A DNA stretch of 27,330 nt from Ignavibacteria bacterium UBA2333 (GTDB lineage Bacteria > Bacteroidota > Ignavibacteria > Kapaibacteriales > Kapaibacteriaceae), in the NCBI GenBank assembly GCA_002344895.1, contig DDUR01000094.1, positions 1-27,330 on the forward strand. The letters are read 5' to 3'. This document shows, one piece after another, positions 8,301 through 15,409 of this stretch (its first letter is position 1; every line of letters begins with the position of its first letter). Made by a program: the position numbers and the translations under genes. The notes beneath the pieces are model-generated. The model ran no database searches. It was not told the DNA's origin and worked only from the letters and a program-made list of their open reading frames with translations.

Positions 8301-8416
8301 TTGGCTGGCGCGATCGGAAAGACGCAGAACTCGCCCTCATGTCGGATCTTGTCCCTCTTCTCAAAAAACGCGCCGGTGGCCGCGAGATATCAGGACTGAG
8401 TGCGTATGAATCATGA
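5351..8416 (+). CDS. hsdR: Type I restriction endonuclease, motor/nuclease subunit HsdR
   Basis: At 1021 residues this has normal HsdR length. The N-terminal PD-(D/E)xK nuclease core is visible as D136 in YDVMIL and E150-x-K152 in VELKALG. The SF2 translocase follows: Walker A TTGSGKT at 291-297, the DECH box at 412-415 and GFTGTPI as motif III; the later VDMLLTGFDSKYLNTLYVDK and GLIQAFSRTNR are motifs V and VI. The C-terminal helical domain should bind HsdM. The enzyme translocates DNA with ATP and cuts remotely from unmethylated sites. It is the first gene of a plus-strand operon. Its last codons (GREISGLSAYES, stop 8414-8416) overlap the next ATG as ATGA. That same 3' segment reappears, decayed, after the KilA-N gene and before hsdS. 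No clear Shine-Dalgarno precedes the ATG at 5351. Confidence 0.96.
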   Translation: MANSEHLYPIASDDPPKLLKESALESWFIEQLKDLKYVYREDIRNRKALEDNFRVKFEALNQVNLSDAEFGRLLDEIVTDDVYTVSKRLRERNSFTRDDGTPLNYTLVNTKDWCKNDFEVVNQLTMNTDHSRHRYDVMILINGVPIVQVELKALGINPRRAMEQIVEYKNDLGNGYTKTLLCFLQLFVVSNRDRTYYFANNNARHFTFNADERFLPIYEFADESNKKITHLQSFAESFLQKCTLAKMISRYMVLIASEQKLMMMRPYQIYAVQHIVQCINDNKGNGYIWHTTGSGKTLTSFKASTLLKENDNIHKCVFVVDRKDLDRQTREEFNRFQEGCVEENTNTSTLVRRLLSDDYADKVIVTTIQKLGLALDNSKKAGSGQSGGKSSQPSYASQLATLRDKRMVFIFDECHRSQFGENHRTIKNFFPNAQLFGFTGTPIFEVNASAQKIEENIGSMRTTEDLFHKCLHSYTITHAIEDGNVLRFHVDYFKPDKDVVLAPGQAPGKRAVVEAILNKHDAATSHRRFNALLATSSINDAIAYHNLFAEIQAERQQNDPDIVPLNIACVFSPPADGDPDIKQIQEDLPTELEDNKVDPEGKKAALQNIIKTYNEHYGTNHRISEFDQYYQDVQKRIKDHQWSNSDFAPTNKIDITIVVDMLLTGFDSKYLNTLYVDKSLKHHGLIQAFSRTNRVLNATKPYGNILDFRQQQESVDTAITLFSGEKTTEPPQKIWLVERAPVVIDKLQAAVAKLNEFMSAHDLPTTPDAVANLRGTEARIGFIEHFKEVQRLRTQLEQYTDLTPDEAATIEDILPEAEHRGFRGAYLETSARIKNETTTEPENWRTKYNVSQLDFEFVLFASSVIDYDYIMSLLAKYSSRRPGKTTMTREQLISLIHADAKFLDERTDITDYINTLKAGEGLSEQDIREGYTRFKAEKNAQELTRIAERHDIPSETLQHFVDTILSVMIFDGEHLSDLFASKNLGWRDRKDAELALMSDLVPLLKKRAGGREISGLSAYES

Positions 8417-8625
8417 CGGACACGATTCCTTCCTCTACTGATTCCGATAATTTTGCTGACGCCAACAAAATGATAAAAACTGGACCGGGCCTTCAGCCCT
8501 CGAATCTGTCTTGGGCACCTTTCCTGGGGCGATGTCCCAGACTGGTATGGCCTCGGGCCTTTGGCCCTACGACGGTGATTCATTTCTCCAGCCCTGAAGG
8601 GGCGAAACATCCCACGCAGCCATGA
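8413..8625 (+). pseudogene. Decayed duplicate of the start of the next gene, interrupted by palindromic element
   Basis: The frame starting at 8413 encodes MTDTIPSSTDSDNFADA, which parallels MTNTESNSSDSDSYRG, the start of the intact gene at 8622. Both starts overlap the preceding stop as ATGA. After about 17 codons the similarity ends and the frame runs through a GC-rich palindromic repeat (8484-8612) to a stop at 8623-8625 that overlaps the next ATG. I read it as a duplicated 5' end separated from the intact copy by an inserted repeat. It is probably not a functional protein, though it may keep ribosomes coupled. Confidence 0.55.
8484..8612. repeat. REP-like palindromic element
   Basis: Several small hairpins stand in a row: GGGC-CTTCA-GCCC (8487-8499), CTGGG-GCGATGT-CCCAG (about 8524-8540), GGGCC-TTT-GGCCC (8555-8567) and GCCCTGAAGGGGC (8591-8603). 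I recognise the motif CAGCCCTGAAGGGGCGAAAC from dispersed GC-rich repeats of environmental Bacteroidota/Chlorobi-type genomes (recollection, not checked). No transposase is attached. Confidence 0.6.
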
Positions 8626-8981
8626 CCAACACGGAAAGCAACTCTTCGGACTCCGACTCTTACCGGGGCTTACTCGAAGACCTCACAGCAATCATTGCCC
8701 CGCTCCAGGCACTCCACCTACAGGCCGCCGAAGCCCAAGCACCCACCGTCCGCGAAATCCTCCGTAGCGGCAGCCGCGATTCCCGCTTGATCGAACTCAC
8801 CCTCGATCACCTTCTCGACCACGCCTGCATTCCACAAGGTCTCGCCCTCTTCAAATCCCTCTGCCGCCACTACTGGGAACTCAATCCGCAGGCCACCGCC
8901 AGCTACATCAATGCCTACCGCGATTTGTGGGATTCCGAGGACCGGGAAACCCGACCACAAACCAATTTTCAGGTGCCATGA
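8622..8981 (+). CDS. Small helical protein in the RM operon, 119 aa, unknown function
   Basis: I do not know a named function. The protein starts with an acidic/serine-rich leader (MTNTESNSSDSDSYRG), then is predicted almost entirely helical (LLEDLTAIIAPLQALHLQAAEA, REILRSGSRDSRLIELTLDHLLDHA, FKSLCRHYWELNPQATASYINAYRDLWD). There is no signal peptide, membrane segment or metal site. It is coupled by ATGA overlaps at both ends, and its stop overlaps the KilA-N start at 8978. I have a vague recollection of similar ORFs beside hsd and KilA-N genes in other genomes. A regulatory or accessory role in the RM locus is only an inference. Confidence 0.65.
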   Translation: MTNTESNSSDSDSYRGLLEDLTAIIAPLQALHLQAAEAQAPTVREILRSGSRDSRLIELTLDHLLDHACIPQGLALFKSLCRHYWELNPQATASYINAYRDLWDSEDRETRPQTNFQVP

Positions 8982-9475
8982 GCAAAGCCAAACGCACCAA
9001 AATCGAAGTTCAAGGAACATCGATCGGCATTCTCACTCAGGCCGGGGGCGACTACATTTCCCCCACGGAGATGGTGCGGAACTTCGACGGGGCAGGCGCG
9101 CTGATCGAGCAACGGCTCAAGAACAAGGACACCGTGTTATTACTCGGCGTCTGGGAGCGACTCAACAACCCAGGTTTAAATCCCGTCGAATTCGACGGGA
9201 TGAGAATGCAGACTGGGCTCAAGAATTACGTTCTCACTCCTAAACAACGGATTGAAAAAACCGCTGTCATTGGACTGCGTTCAAGTGCAGGTCGTTACGG
9301 CGGCACTTACACCCACGAGGACATCGCCCTTGAATGTGCTTCGTGGGTCTCTGTAGAATTCAGGCTCCATCTTATCAAAGAATTCCAGCATCTAAAAGAC
9401 GAGGAGAACGCCCTCATGTCGGGTCTTGTCCCTCTTCTAAAAAACGCGCCAGTGGCCGCGAGATATCAGGACTGA
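8978..9475 (+). CDS. KilA-N domain protein with truncated/replaced C-terminus
   Basis: This 165-residue protein starts at the ATG overlapping the previous stop (ATGA at 8978-8981). It carries a KilA-N domain: YISPTEMVRNF, the variable central part and GGTYTHEDIALECASWVSVEFRLHLIKEF at about residues 109-137. KilA-N is a DNA-binding domain of phage and defence-associated proteins. Relatives I recall continue well past this helix. Here the frame changes after FQHLKDEEN into a copy of the hsdR 3' end (ALMSGLVPLLK matches hsdR ALMSDLVPLLK). A one-base loss in the A-run near 9440 then shifts it to the terminal NAPVAARYQD. It therefore looks like a fusion of a KilA-N 5' part to a duplicated hsdR tail, possibly still a folded DNA-binding domain. 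Confidence 0.82.
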   Translation: MSKAKRTKIEVQGTSIGILTQAGGDYISPTEMVRNFDGAGALIEQRLKNKDTVLLLGVWERLNNPGLNPVEFDGMRMQTGLKNYVLTPKQRIEKTAVIGLRSSAGRYGGTYTHEDIALECASWVSVEFRLHLIKEFQHLKDEENALMSGLVPLLKNAPVAARYQD

Positions 9476-9486
9476 GCGCGTATGAA
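9409..9486 (+). repeat. Duplicate of the hsdR 3' end (copy B)
   Basis: Matches 8332-8410 (the true hsdR end) almost base for base, with one deleted base and a few substitutions, from CGCCCTCATGTCGG to the TATGAA that overlaps a start codon. In the other reading frame it still spells GREISGLSAYE. It forms the 3' end of the KilA-N gene and runs into the leader of the MBL-fold gene. Confidence 0.92.
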
Positions 9487-9547
9487 GGTGCGCTGTCAGC
9501 GAAAACACGAATGGAAATCACATGTCACATCAAACATAGGATGCCCC

Positions 9548-10609
9548 ATGATAGTACGGCACATACTTTGCCACCATGCGCAGCTCATCGCACATCCCGT
9601 TGGAGACGGCAACGCGCTTGAACTTAATAGTTGGGGCACTGCAATGATGGATTGCGGGGGCGACGCCCGTGCAATACAGGTCTTGCATTCAGCTGCGGCG
9701 CGAGGTATGTCAGAGTTCCTCCTCACCCACCTTCATTTCGACCACTATTCTGGAATTTCGCGGCAACCACCTGGCACTAAACTCCCCTTTGATGTGGATC
9801 AACTGTTTCTGCCCGCGCTGCCGCTGATCAAAGACCACAGTCTGACAGAGAACTTTGCTCTCACCCTTTTTACAATGAACAAAATTCTAGGAGGCAAATC
9901 CGGTATACCAGAGCAAGATTTGATTGATGGTTTTACGTCACTAAATCCGACCAGCACGTCACCATCCCACGCGTTTCTGTCCAAGGGAGATTCATTTGAT
10001 CTTGCAGGCATACCATTTCAAGTTCTGTGGCCACCTCGGGTTGCTTCTGATCTGGTAGCGACGTCTGCAAAGAATGCTATCGATGTTTTCGAAAAAGCGA
10101 TCGAGAACAACGAACAAGCGAAAGAGATTCGTGAACGCTTGAGAGATCAAGCTGCCCAAGCGGCTAGGCGCGCCGTACAACGTGCTGACGAGCATGACGA
10201 TCGATCTGCAGACGCATCACAAGAGGAGGATTCGACTGACAACGAAGAATTCATCGACGGTGCGCTGGAAATCCCTGAAACGCTTATCAATGCAAACAGA
10301 GCCATCCGGCGAGTCGCAAATCGCTTGAGTCTAGCCTTCCGATGTGGAACTCGCCTCATTCACCTTGGCGACCTCGAGAGAGCCGAGTTAAATCAAGTCG
10401 TGACCGATCTTGGGCCCGCGAAGGAATTCTTCGGAATGATCGCAGCTCATCACGGCACCCACTTTAGTTCGAAGATGAACAGACTCCGTGCATTGCACCT
10501 TGTTGTCTCCAACGGTTCGCGTCGCCCCAATCTCCAAGCGGGTTACCGTAAAATTGCGCGATTCATCCAAGAGACCAACGTCCATGGTCATTCATTCCTT
10601 GTATTCTGA
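9548..10609 (+). CDS. Metallo-beta-lactamase-fold hydrolase (ComEC-like MBL domain)
   Basis: This 353-residue protein has the MBL metal motif HLHFDH at 61-66 (T-HxHxDH-xxG), preceded by MMDCGG in the first strands. Later, RLIHLGDLERAEL supplies the metal-bridging Asp and AHHGTHFSS the last His region, as in ComEC-type MBL domains. A highly charged helical insert lies in the middle (NNEQAKEIRERLRDQ, then an acidic stretch ending DNEEFIDG). There is no signal peptide. I chose ATG 9548 because AGGA stands 6 nt upstream; an in-frame ATG at 9482 is possible and would overlap the duplicated hsdR tail. The protein is probably a nuclease or phosphodiesterase, with unknown substrate. Its position between hsdR and hsdS suggests a defence role, which is inference. 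Confidence 0.85.
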   Translation: MIVRHILCHHAQLIAHPVGDGNALELNSWGTAMMDCGGDARAIQVLHSAAARGMSEFLLTHLHFDHYSGISRQPPGTKLPFDVDQLFLPALPLIKDHSLTENFALTLFTMNKILGGKSGIPEQDLIDGFTSLNPTSTSPSHAFLSKGDSFDLAGIPFQVLWPPRVASDLVATSAKNAIDVFEKAIENNEQAKEIRERLRDQAAQAARRAVQRADEHDDRSADASQEEDSTDNEEFIDGALEIPETLINANRAIRRVANRLSLAFRCGTRLIHLGDLERAELNQVVTDLGPAKEFFGMIAAHHGTHFSSKMNRLRALHLVVSNGSRRPNLQAGYRKIARFIQETNVHGHSFLVF

Positions 10610-10619
10610 TATGTACTAT

Positions 10620-10721
10620 TCGGACAAAGGAGCTATGGCGCTCATGAACGTTTGGGTTACAGGCTCGAAACACTGTGCTATCGGCCGCGACTTCTCAGGA
10701 CTGAGCACGTATGAGCAGTAA
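10620..10721 (+). pseudogene. Remnant of the original hsdR 3' end before hsdS
   Basis: The frame GRDFSGLSTYEQ-stop (10683-10721) mirrors the end of hsdR (GREISGLSAYES-stop). Upstream of it SDKGAMALMN resembles RKDAELALMS of hsdR, so about 100 bp may derive from an hsdR tail. The hsdS ATG lies inside it at 10711, at the position equivalent to the ATG that overlaps the true hsdR end. This suggests that hsdR and hsdS were once adjacent and overlapping, and were later separated by cargo. Confidence 0.7.
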
Positions 10722-12030
10722 GAAAAAAACGTCCGGCACGAAGTCCGAGTCAGCGTCAGCACTCGTTCCAAAGCTCCGCTTCCCGGAGTTTCGGAATGGA
10801 CCTGACTGGCGGGTGAAGAAACTCAACGAGCTTTTGTTCGAAACGAAGACGCGGAACAGGTCTCTCGAACTTGGCCCAGCCGATGTGCTTTCGGTTTCTG
10901 GTGAACACGGCTGCGTGAATCAAATTGAATACATGGGCCGCTCATACGCAGGTGTGACGGTAAAAGACTATCACGTCGTCGAACATGGTGATTTGGTTTA
11001 CACGAAGAGCCCGCTGAAGAAGAACCCATTCGGTATCATTAAAGAAAACAAGGGTAAGCGAGGCATAGTTTCGACATTGTATGCTGTCTATCGCCCGTTC
11101 CTTGATTGCTCTGCTACCTACTTGGATCATTTCTTTTCCCGTGACTACAACCTGAATGCCTACCTTCAGCCCATTGTGAAGAAAGGCGCGAAGAATGACA
11201 TGAAGGTTAACAACGCCGATGTCCTCAAGGGCAACATCTGCGTTCCAGCTCTTCCCGAACAACAGAAAATCGCCTCCTGCCTTTCCTCACTCGACAACCT
11301 CATCTCCTCCCAGGCCCGCAAGGTCGAACTCCTCAAAAAGTATAAGAAGGGACTCTTGCAGCAACTCTTTCCGCGCGAGGGAGAAACAGAACCTCGGCTA
11401 CGGTTTCCAGAGTTTCGGGGGACGGGGGCGTGGGAGAACTTAGCGCTTGGCGAAAGAGCCGACATTCTTACAGGCTTCCCGTTCGATGGTGTTGACATCT
11501 CGCAAGACAAGAACGGAGTCAGGCTGCTTCGCGGTATCAATATAGCGGAGGGTAGAATTCGACATAACGCTGACATAGACAGATACTACACAGGATCAAC
11601 CATTGGTCTCGAAAAATTCAGACTGAGAACCAACGATCTCGTGATCGGTATGGACGGCTCTAAAGTGGGAAAGAACTCAGCACTTATCTCTGAGTCAGAA
11701 TCTGAATCTTTGCTAGTCCAGCGCGTAGCTCGCTTAAGAGCAAAACCTAACGCGCTGATTCGCTTCATTTTTCATCGAATCCACGCGCCCACATTTCATG
11801 CCTATGTTGATCGTGTTAACACAAGTTCGGGAATACCACACATCAGCGCAAAGCAAATTCAAGAGTACCGAATCAGCTTCCCAGCAGAGGCCGAACAGAA
11901 GCGCATCGCAGATCTCCTTGGCTTCATCGACGATGGCGTCGCTGCACATGAACGCAAACTTGAGACACTGAAGACCCACAAGAAGGGGTTGATGCAGGGG
12001 TTGTTTCCAGTGGCGGAGGGGGTTGTGTAA
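10711..12030 (+). CDS. hsdS: Type I restriction-modification specificity subunit HsdS
   Basis: This 439-residue protein has the duplicated architecture of HsdS. Each half begins with (K/R)LRFPEFR at about residues 22 and 228, followed by a target recognition domain. Conserved helical spacers follow: EQQKIASCLSSLDNLISSQARKVELLK with KKGLLQQLFP after TRD1, and EQKRIADLLGFIDDG with HKKGLMQGLFP at the C-terminus. Each TRD reads one half of a bipartite DNA target, and the spacer helices dock two HsdM subunits. The start overlaps a decayed hsdR tail. The stop overlaps the next gene (TAATG at 12028-12032). The target sequence cannot be predicted by eye. Confidence 0.95.
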   Translation: MSSKKKTSGTKSESASALVPKLRFPEFRNGPDWRVKKLNELLFETKTRNRSLELGPADVLSVSGEHGCVNQIEYMGRSYAGVTVKDYHVVEHGDLVYTKSPLKKNPFGIIKENKGKRGIVSTLYAVYRPFLDCSATYLDHFFSRDYNLNAYLQPIVKKGAKNDMKVNNADVLKGNICVPALPEQQKIASCLSSLDNLISSQARKVELLKKYKKGLLQQLFPREGETEPRLRFPEFRGTGAWENLALGERADILTGFPFDGVDISQDKNGVRLLRGINIAEGRIRHNADIDRYYTGSTIGLEKFRLRTNDLVIGMDGSKVGKNSALISESESESLLVQRVARLRAKPNALIRFIFHRIHAPTFHAYVDRVNTSSGIPHISAKQIQEYRISFPAEAEQKRIADLLGFIDDGVAAHERKLETLKTHKKGLMQGLFPVAEGVV

Positions 12031-14258
12031 TGATTTCCAAAATCAACTACCTGACGAACTTCGGCAGCTATCGCCAATTCCAGTGGGGCGCGACAGCGCC
12101 CTTTGCAAGACGTAACCTTATCTATGGCTGGAACTACTCTGGGAAAACAACGCTGTCTCGGTTGTTTCAGATTGTGACTGAACCAGATCTGCTAGCCCGG
12201 TGGCCGGGAAGCCAGTTCGAAGTTGAGCTTCAGGACGGTACCAAGCTAAATCACGCCAGCCTACAGAACCCACCTCAATTAAAGGTCTTCAATCGAGACT
12301 TTATTGAACGCAACTTTGAGCAGGAACATCGCGCTCCTTCATTCTTCGTAGTCGGAGCCGACACCATAAACCTGCGCAATCGAATCACTCGTTTAAATGA
12401 GCACGAGACTCGGATTAAGGCAATCCGCAAAGAGCGCTCTGTCAGCCTCCGGCGACTGCAAAGTGAGCTTGATACTCTTCGCACGAATCATGCAAGGTGG
12501 GTTGCAGAACTTACCGGCGACAAAACCTATAATCGCACGAAGCTCGGCGCTGACATTGACAAGGTAAAGGAGTCTCCACAAGAATACATTCTGACAGATG
12601 GAGATCTCGAGGCCAAGGTAACGTTGGTCCGCAGCATTGATCAGTGGGGTCACGTGGATATGGTTTGCGCTCCCGCGGAGAATCCGGCCACCCTACTATA
12701 CTCACTACACGCCGTGTTGCAGAAGACCGCAACAAACGAGGCGATCGCGAAGCTGAAAGACAATCGTGACCTCGAATCGTGGATACGAACCGGCTTGTCA
12801 CATCATGTGGGTTCCTCGCAGTGTGAATTCTGTGGCTCGGCAATTCTTGAGGAACGCCTAGCTGCTTTGAAAGGACACTTCTCCGCAGCGTACGAAGACT
12901 TGACTGCAGAAGTGGCGGCTATCGTTGCGAAACTCCGGACAGCAAATGTGACGATTAATCTCCCAGATCAACGTGACTTCATTCCAGACCTAAGGCTAGA
13001 GTTTGCTGATTTAAAAACTGAAGTCGAGAATTGGGTTTCTTGGGCGACATCAGTCGTCGGCGAGCTTGCCACAATTGCCGAAAAGAAACAGTTGAGCTTG
13101 GAGACTCAGTTGACTTGCACGGTCGATACCAGCCGCGCCTCTGAAATTGACAGGATCGTAGAGGATATCAACGCACTTGTAGTAGCACATGAACGAAAGC
13201 GCTCTCAGATCGACGCAGAGAGAAGATTAGCTAAAGAGGTAATCGAAAAGCATCAAGCCGCGATCTATTACAGGGACAACGATGTCCCGGGCAAAGAGAC
13301 CGAGATTCAACGGGCCCAAAATATGGTTGAGAAGGCGGAACACTTACTTAGTGCAATCAAATACGAGAGAGACGAGGTAAACGCCCAAATCAGTAGGCAT
13401 TCCGTTGCGGTAAGCAAGCTCGATGAAACGCTCAAGTTCCTCTTGCCGGATAACAATGTGTCGGTTGTTGAGGTGGACGGAGGGAGGTTCGAGTTTCGGC
13501 GAAACGAAACGCCAGCTACCAATCTAAGCGATGGCGAAAGGACCGCAATTGCGTTCGCCTATTTCCTCGCCACACTGGAGAGCAACGGAGCGTCCCTTGA
13601 TCAAACTATCGTGTTCATAGACGATCCCATTTCCAGTCTCGACTCGAACCACATCTATGCCGTTTTCGCCTTGTTGACAAAAAAACTAGAACCGTGTATG
13701 CAGCTCTTCGTGGCTACGCACAATAGCGAGCTCTACACGCTTCTAAAAGAGAAATGGTTCGTCACGCAAGAAGATTATGCCAACAATAAACGGGCACACT
13801 CCTATCACATACGACGGTATCTTGATGCTGATGACAAGGTCTGGCAGTCGTCTATTGCGGACACCCCAGCTCTTCTGCGCAAGTACAAATCGGAGTACCA
13901 GTTCGTGTTCGATCAATTGCACTCATTTGCCTCAGCAGAAGAACCGTCACTCCATGAGGCATATACGTCTCCAAACCTTCTGCGTAAGTTTCTAGAAGCA
14001 TACCTTGGCTTTGTGAAGCCGTGTGTGTCAAGATGGTCGGACAAGCTCGATCTGTTATTCGAATCGCAGGTTGATCAGGTCGAGATTCAGAAATTCGCCG
14101 ATGATGCCTCACACCTTCAAGGCTTGAGTCGCGCCCTTGAGCAGCCATACTTTGTCACAAACGCGCAGAACATCGTGAAGAAGGTTATGAGAGCGCTAAA
14201 GGCGAAGGACCTACCTCACTATACCTCCATGTGCACTGTGATCGGCGTAGAGCCTTAA
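12030..14258 (+). CDS. rloC: RloC-like anticodon nuclease (AAA ATPase with zinc hook)
   Basis: This 742-residue protein combines an ABC/SMC-type ATPase with a zinc hook and a C-terminal nuclease domain. Walker A is GWNYSGKT (33-40). Coiled coil surrounds the hook CEFC (265-268), followed by more coiled coil. The ABC signature is LSDGERT (499-505), Walker B is IVFIDDP (527-533) and the H-loop is ATHN (H564). The C-terminal part has R652-x3-E656 (LLRKFLEAYLGF) and H695 (DASHLQG), the spacing type of the Arg-Glu-His catalytic triad of PrrC/RloC. RloC cleaves tRNA anticodon loops and excises the wobble nucleotide when DNA damage or RM defeat is sensed, acting as an abortive backup. The hook and the length distinguish it from PrrC. 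It is coupled to hsdS by a TAATG overlap. Confidence 0.87.
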   Translation: MISKINYLTNFGSYRQFQWGATAPFARRNLIYGWNYSGKTTLSRLFQIVTEPDLLARWPGSQFEVELQDGTKLNHASLQNPPQLKVFNRDFIERNFEQEHRAPSFFVVGADTINLRNRITRLNEHETRIKAIRKERSVSLRRLQSELDTLRTNHARWVAELTGDKTYNRTKLGADIDKVKESPQEYILTDGDLEAKVTLVRSIDQWGHVDMVCAPAENPATLLYSLHAVLQKTATNEAIAKLKDNRDLESWIRTGLSHHVGSSQCEFCGSAILEERLAALKGHFSAAYEDLTAEVAAIVAKLRTANVTINLPDQRDFIPDLRLEFADLKTEVENWVSWATSVVGELATIAEKKQLSLETQLTCTVDTSRASEIDRIVEDINALVVAHERKRSQIDAERRLAKEVIEKHQAAIYYRDNDVPGKETEIQRAQNMVEKAEHLLSAIKYERDEVNAQISRHSVAVSKLDETLKFLLPDNNVSVVEVDGGRFEFRRNETPATNLSDGERTAIAFAYFLATLESNGASLDQTIVFIDDPISSLDSNHIYAVFALLTKKLEPCMQLFVATHNSELYTLLKEKWFVTQEDYANNKRAHSYHIRRYLDADDKVWQSSIADTPALLRKYKSEYQFVFDQLHSFASAEEPSLHEAYTSPNLLRKFLEAYLGFVKPCVSRWSDKLDLLFESQVDQVEIQKFADDASHLQGLSRALEQPYFVTNAQNIVKKVMRALKAKDLPHYTSMCTVIGVEP

Positions 14259-14291
14259 CTCTTTAATCGGTTAGCGCCACTTGTGATCCCC

Positions 14292-14402
14292 ATGACCACC
14301 CCCAACCAAATTCAACTGGGCAACACTCTGTGGGCCATCGCCGACCAACTACTCGGGGCGATGGATGCGGGTGTTCTCCAACTTCTAGATCGAATGCAAT
14401 GA
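14292..14402 (+). pseudogene. Truncated duplicate of the hsdM 5' end
   Basis: The frame MTTPNQIQLGNTLWAIADQL...GAMDAG matches the start of intact hsdM (MTTTNQKQLGSTLWAIADQL...GAMDAD) for about 26 codons. It then diverges and stops after 36 residues. The stop overlaps the rhuM start as ATGA (14399-14402). Synonymous and missense changes show that the two copies have diverged for some time. It fits insertion of rhuM in front of hsdM with partial duplication of hsdM. Confidence 0.85.
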
Positions 14403-15409
14403 ACAGCTTTATCCTCTACACTACCGAAGATGGACGTAGCCAGATCAGACTTCGGGCACAGGGCGGATCCGTATGGCTAACACAGAAGGAAATGGCCCAA
14501 CTGTTTGACGTAAGCACGGACAACGTTGGCCTTCACCTCAAGAACATATTCGAGGACGAAGAACTGAGCCGGGCGGCAACTACCGAGGAATCCTCGGTAG
14601 TTCAAGTTGAAGGAGAGCGCAAAGTCGAACGCCGCGTGACACTGTACAACTTAGACGCCATCCTAGCCGTTGGTTACCGGGTGCGCTCGCCGCGTGGAGT
14701 GCAATTCCGCCGCTGGGCCTCCACCGTCCTGAAGGAATACCTCGTCAAGGGTTTCGTGATGGACGACGAGCGCCTCAAGAACCCGGATGGCCGTCCTGAC
14801 TACTTCGACGAGATGTTGGAGCGCATAAGGGACATCCGGGCCTCCGAAAAACGCTTCTACCAGAAGGTGCGCGACCTCTTTGCGCTGAGTAGTGACTACG
14901 ACAAAACGGACAAGGCCACACAGGTCTTCTTTGCCACCGTCCAGAACCTGCTGATTTTTGCCGTCACCCAAAAGACCGCTGCCGAGCTCATTACCGAACG
15001 AGCGAATCCTGCCGATCCGCATTTCGGACTGCTTTCCTGGAAGGGCGAGAAGGTGCGCAAGGCGGACATCGTGGTCGCCAAGAACTACTTGACGGAAGAC
15101 GAGATCGACACCCTCAACCGCCTTGTGGTCATCTTCCTGGAAACAGCCGAATTGCGGGCCAAACAACGGGAAGAGACCCGCATGGCCTTCTGGAAGGAAA
15201 ATGTCGACCAGATCATCACCTCAAATGGTTTTCCTCTGCTGGAGCATGCAGGTTCCGTGAGTCACGAGCAAATGGAAGCACGCACGGAGGAACTATACCT
15301 CGAGTTCGATCAGCAGCGCAAGAAACAGGAGGCGCTGGCCGCCGACCAACAGGACGAAGCCGATCTGAAGGCGCTGGAAACCAAGATCAAGAAACGCCCC
15401 CTACCATGA
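14399..15409 (+). CDS. rhuM: RhuM family protein (virulence-protein RhuM type)
   Basis: This 336-residue protein matches the RhuM family. The N-terminal winged-helix-like part is IRLRAQGGSVWLTQKEMAQLFDVS...NVGLHLKNIFEDEEL, then VERRVTLYNLDAILAVGYRVRSPRGVQFRRWAS, and the C-terminal helical part has DYFDEMLERIRDIRASEKRFYQKV and a long charged coiled coil ending LETKIKKR. RhuM was first noted on a Salmonella pathogenicity island, and many relatives sit beside or inside Type I RM loci; the molecular role is unknown. I chose ATG 14399 because it overlaps the stop of the hsdM remnant and precedes the conserved NSFILYTTEDG start. The stop overlaps hsdM (ATGA, 15406-15409). Confidence 0.92.
   Translation: MNSFILYTTEDGRSQIRLRAQGGSVWLTQKEMAQLFDVSTDNVGLHLKNIFEDEELSRAATTEESSVVQVEGERKVERRVTLYNLDAILAVGYRVRSPRGVQFRRWASTVLKEYLVKGFVMDDERLKNPDGRPDYFDEMLERIRDIRASEKRFYQKVRDLFALSSDYDKTDKATQVFFATVQNLLIFAVTQKTAAELITERANPADPHFGLLSWKGEKVRKADIVVAKNYLTEDEIDTLNRLVVIFLETAELRAKQREETRMAFWKENVDQIITSNGFPLLEHAGSVSHEQMEARTEELYLEFDQQRKKQEALAADQQDEADLKALETKIKKRPLP

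Noticed and set aside
9334..9621. Frame continuing GREISGLSAYEGALSAKTR after KilA-N
   Set aside because: It is the hsdR-tail duplicate read in the original hsdR frame, not an independent gene.
14663..15166. Minus-strand frame of 167 aa inside rhuM
   Set aside because: Shadow of rhuM, whose motifs are intact on the plus strand.
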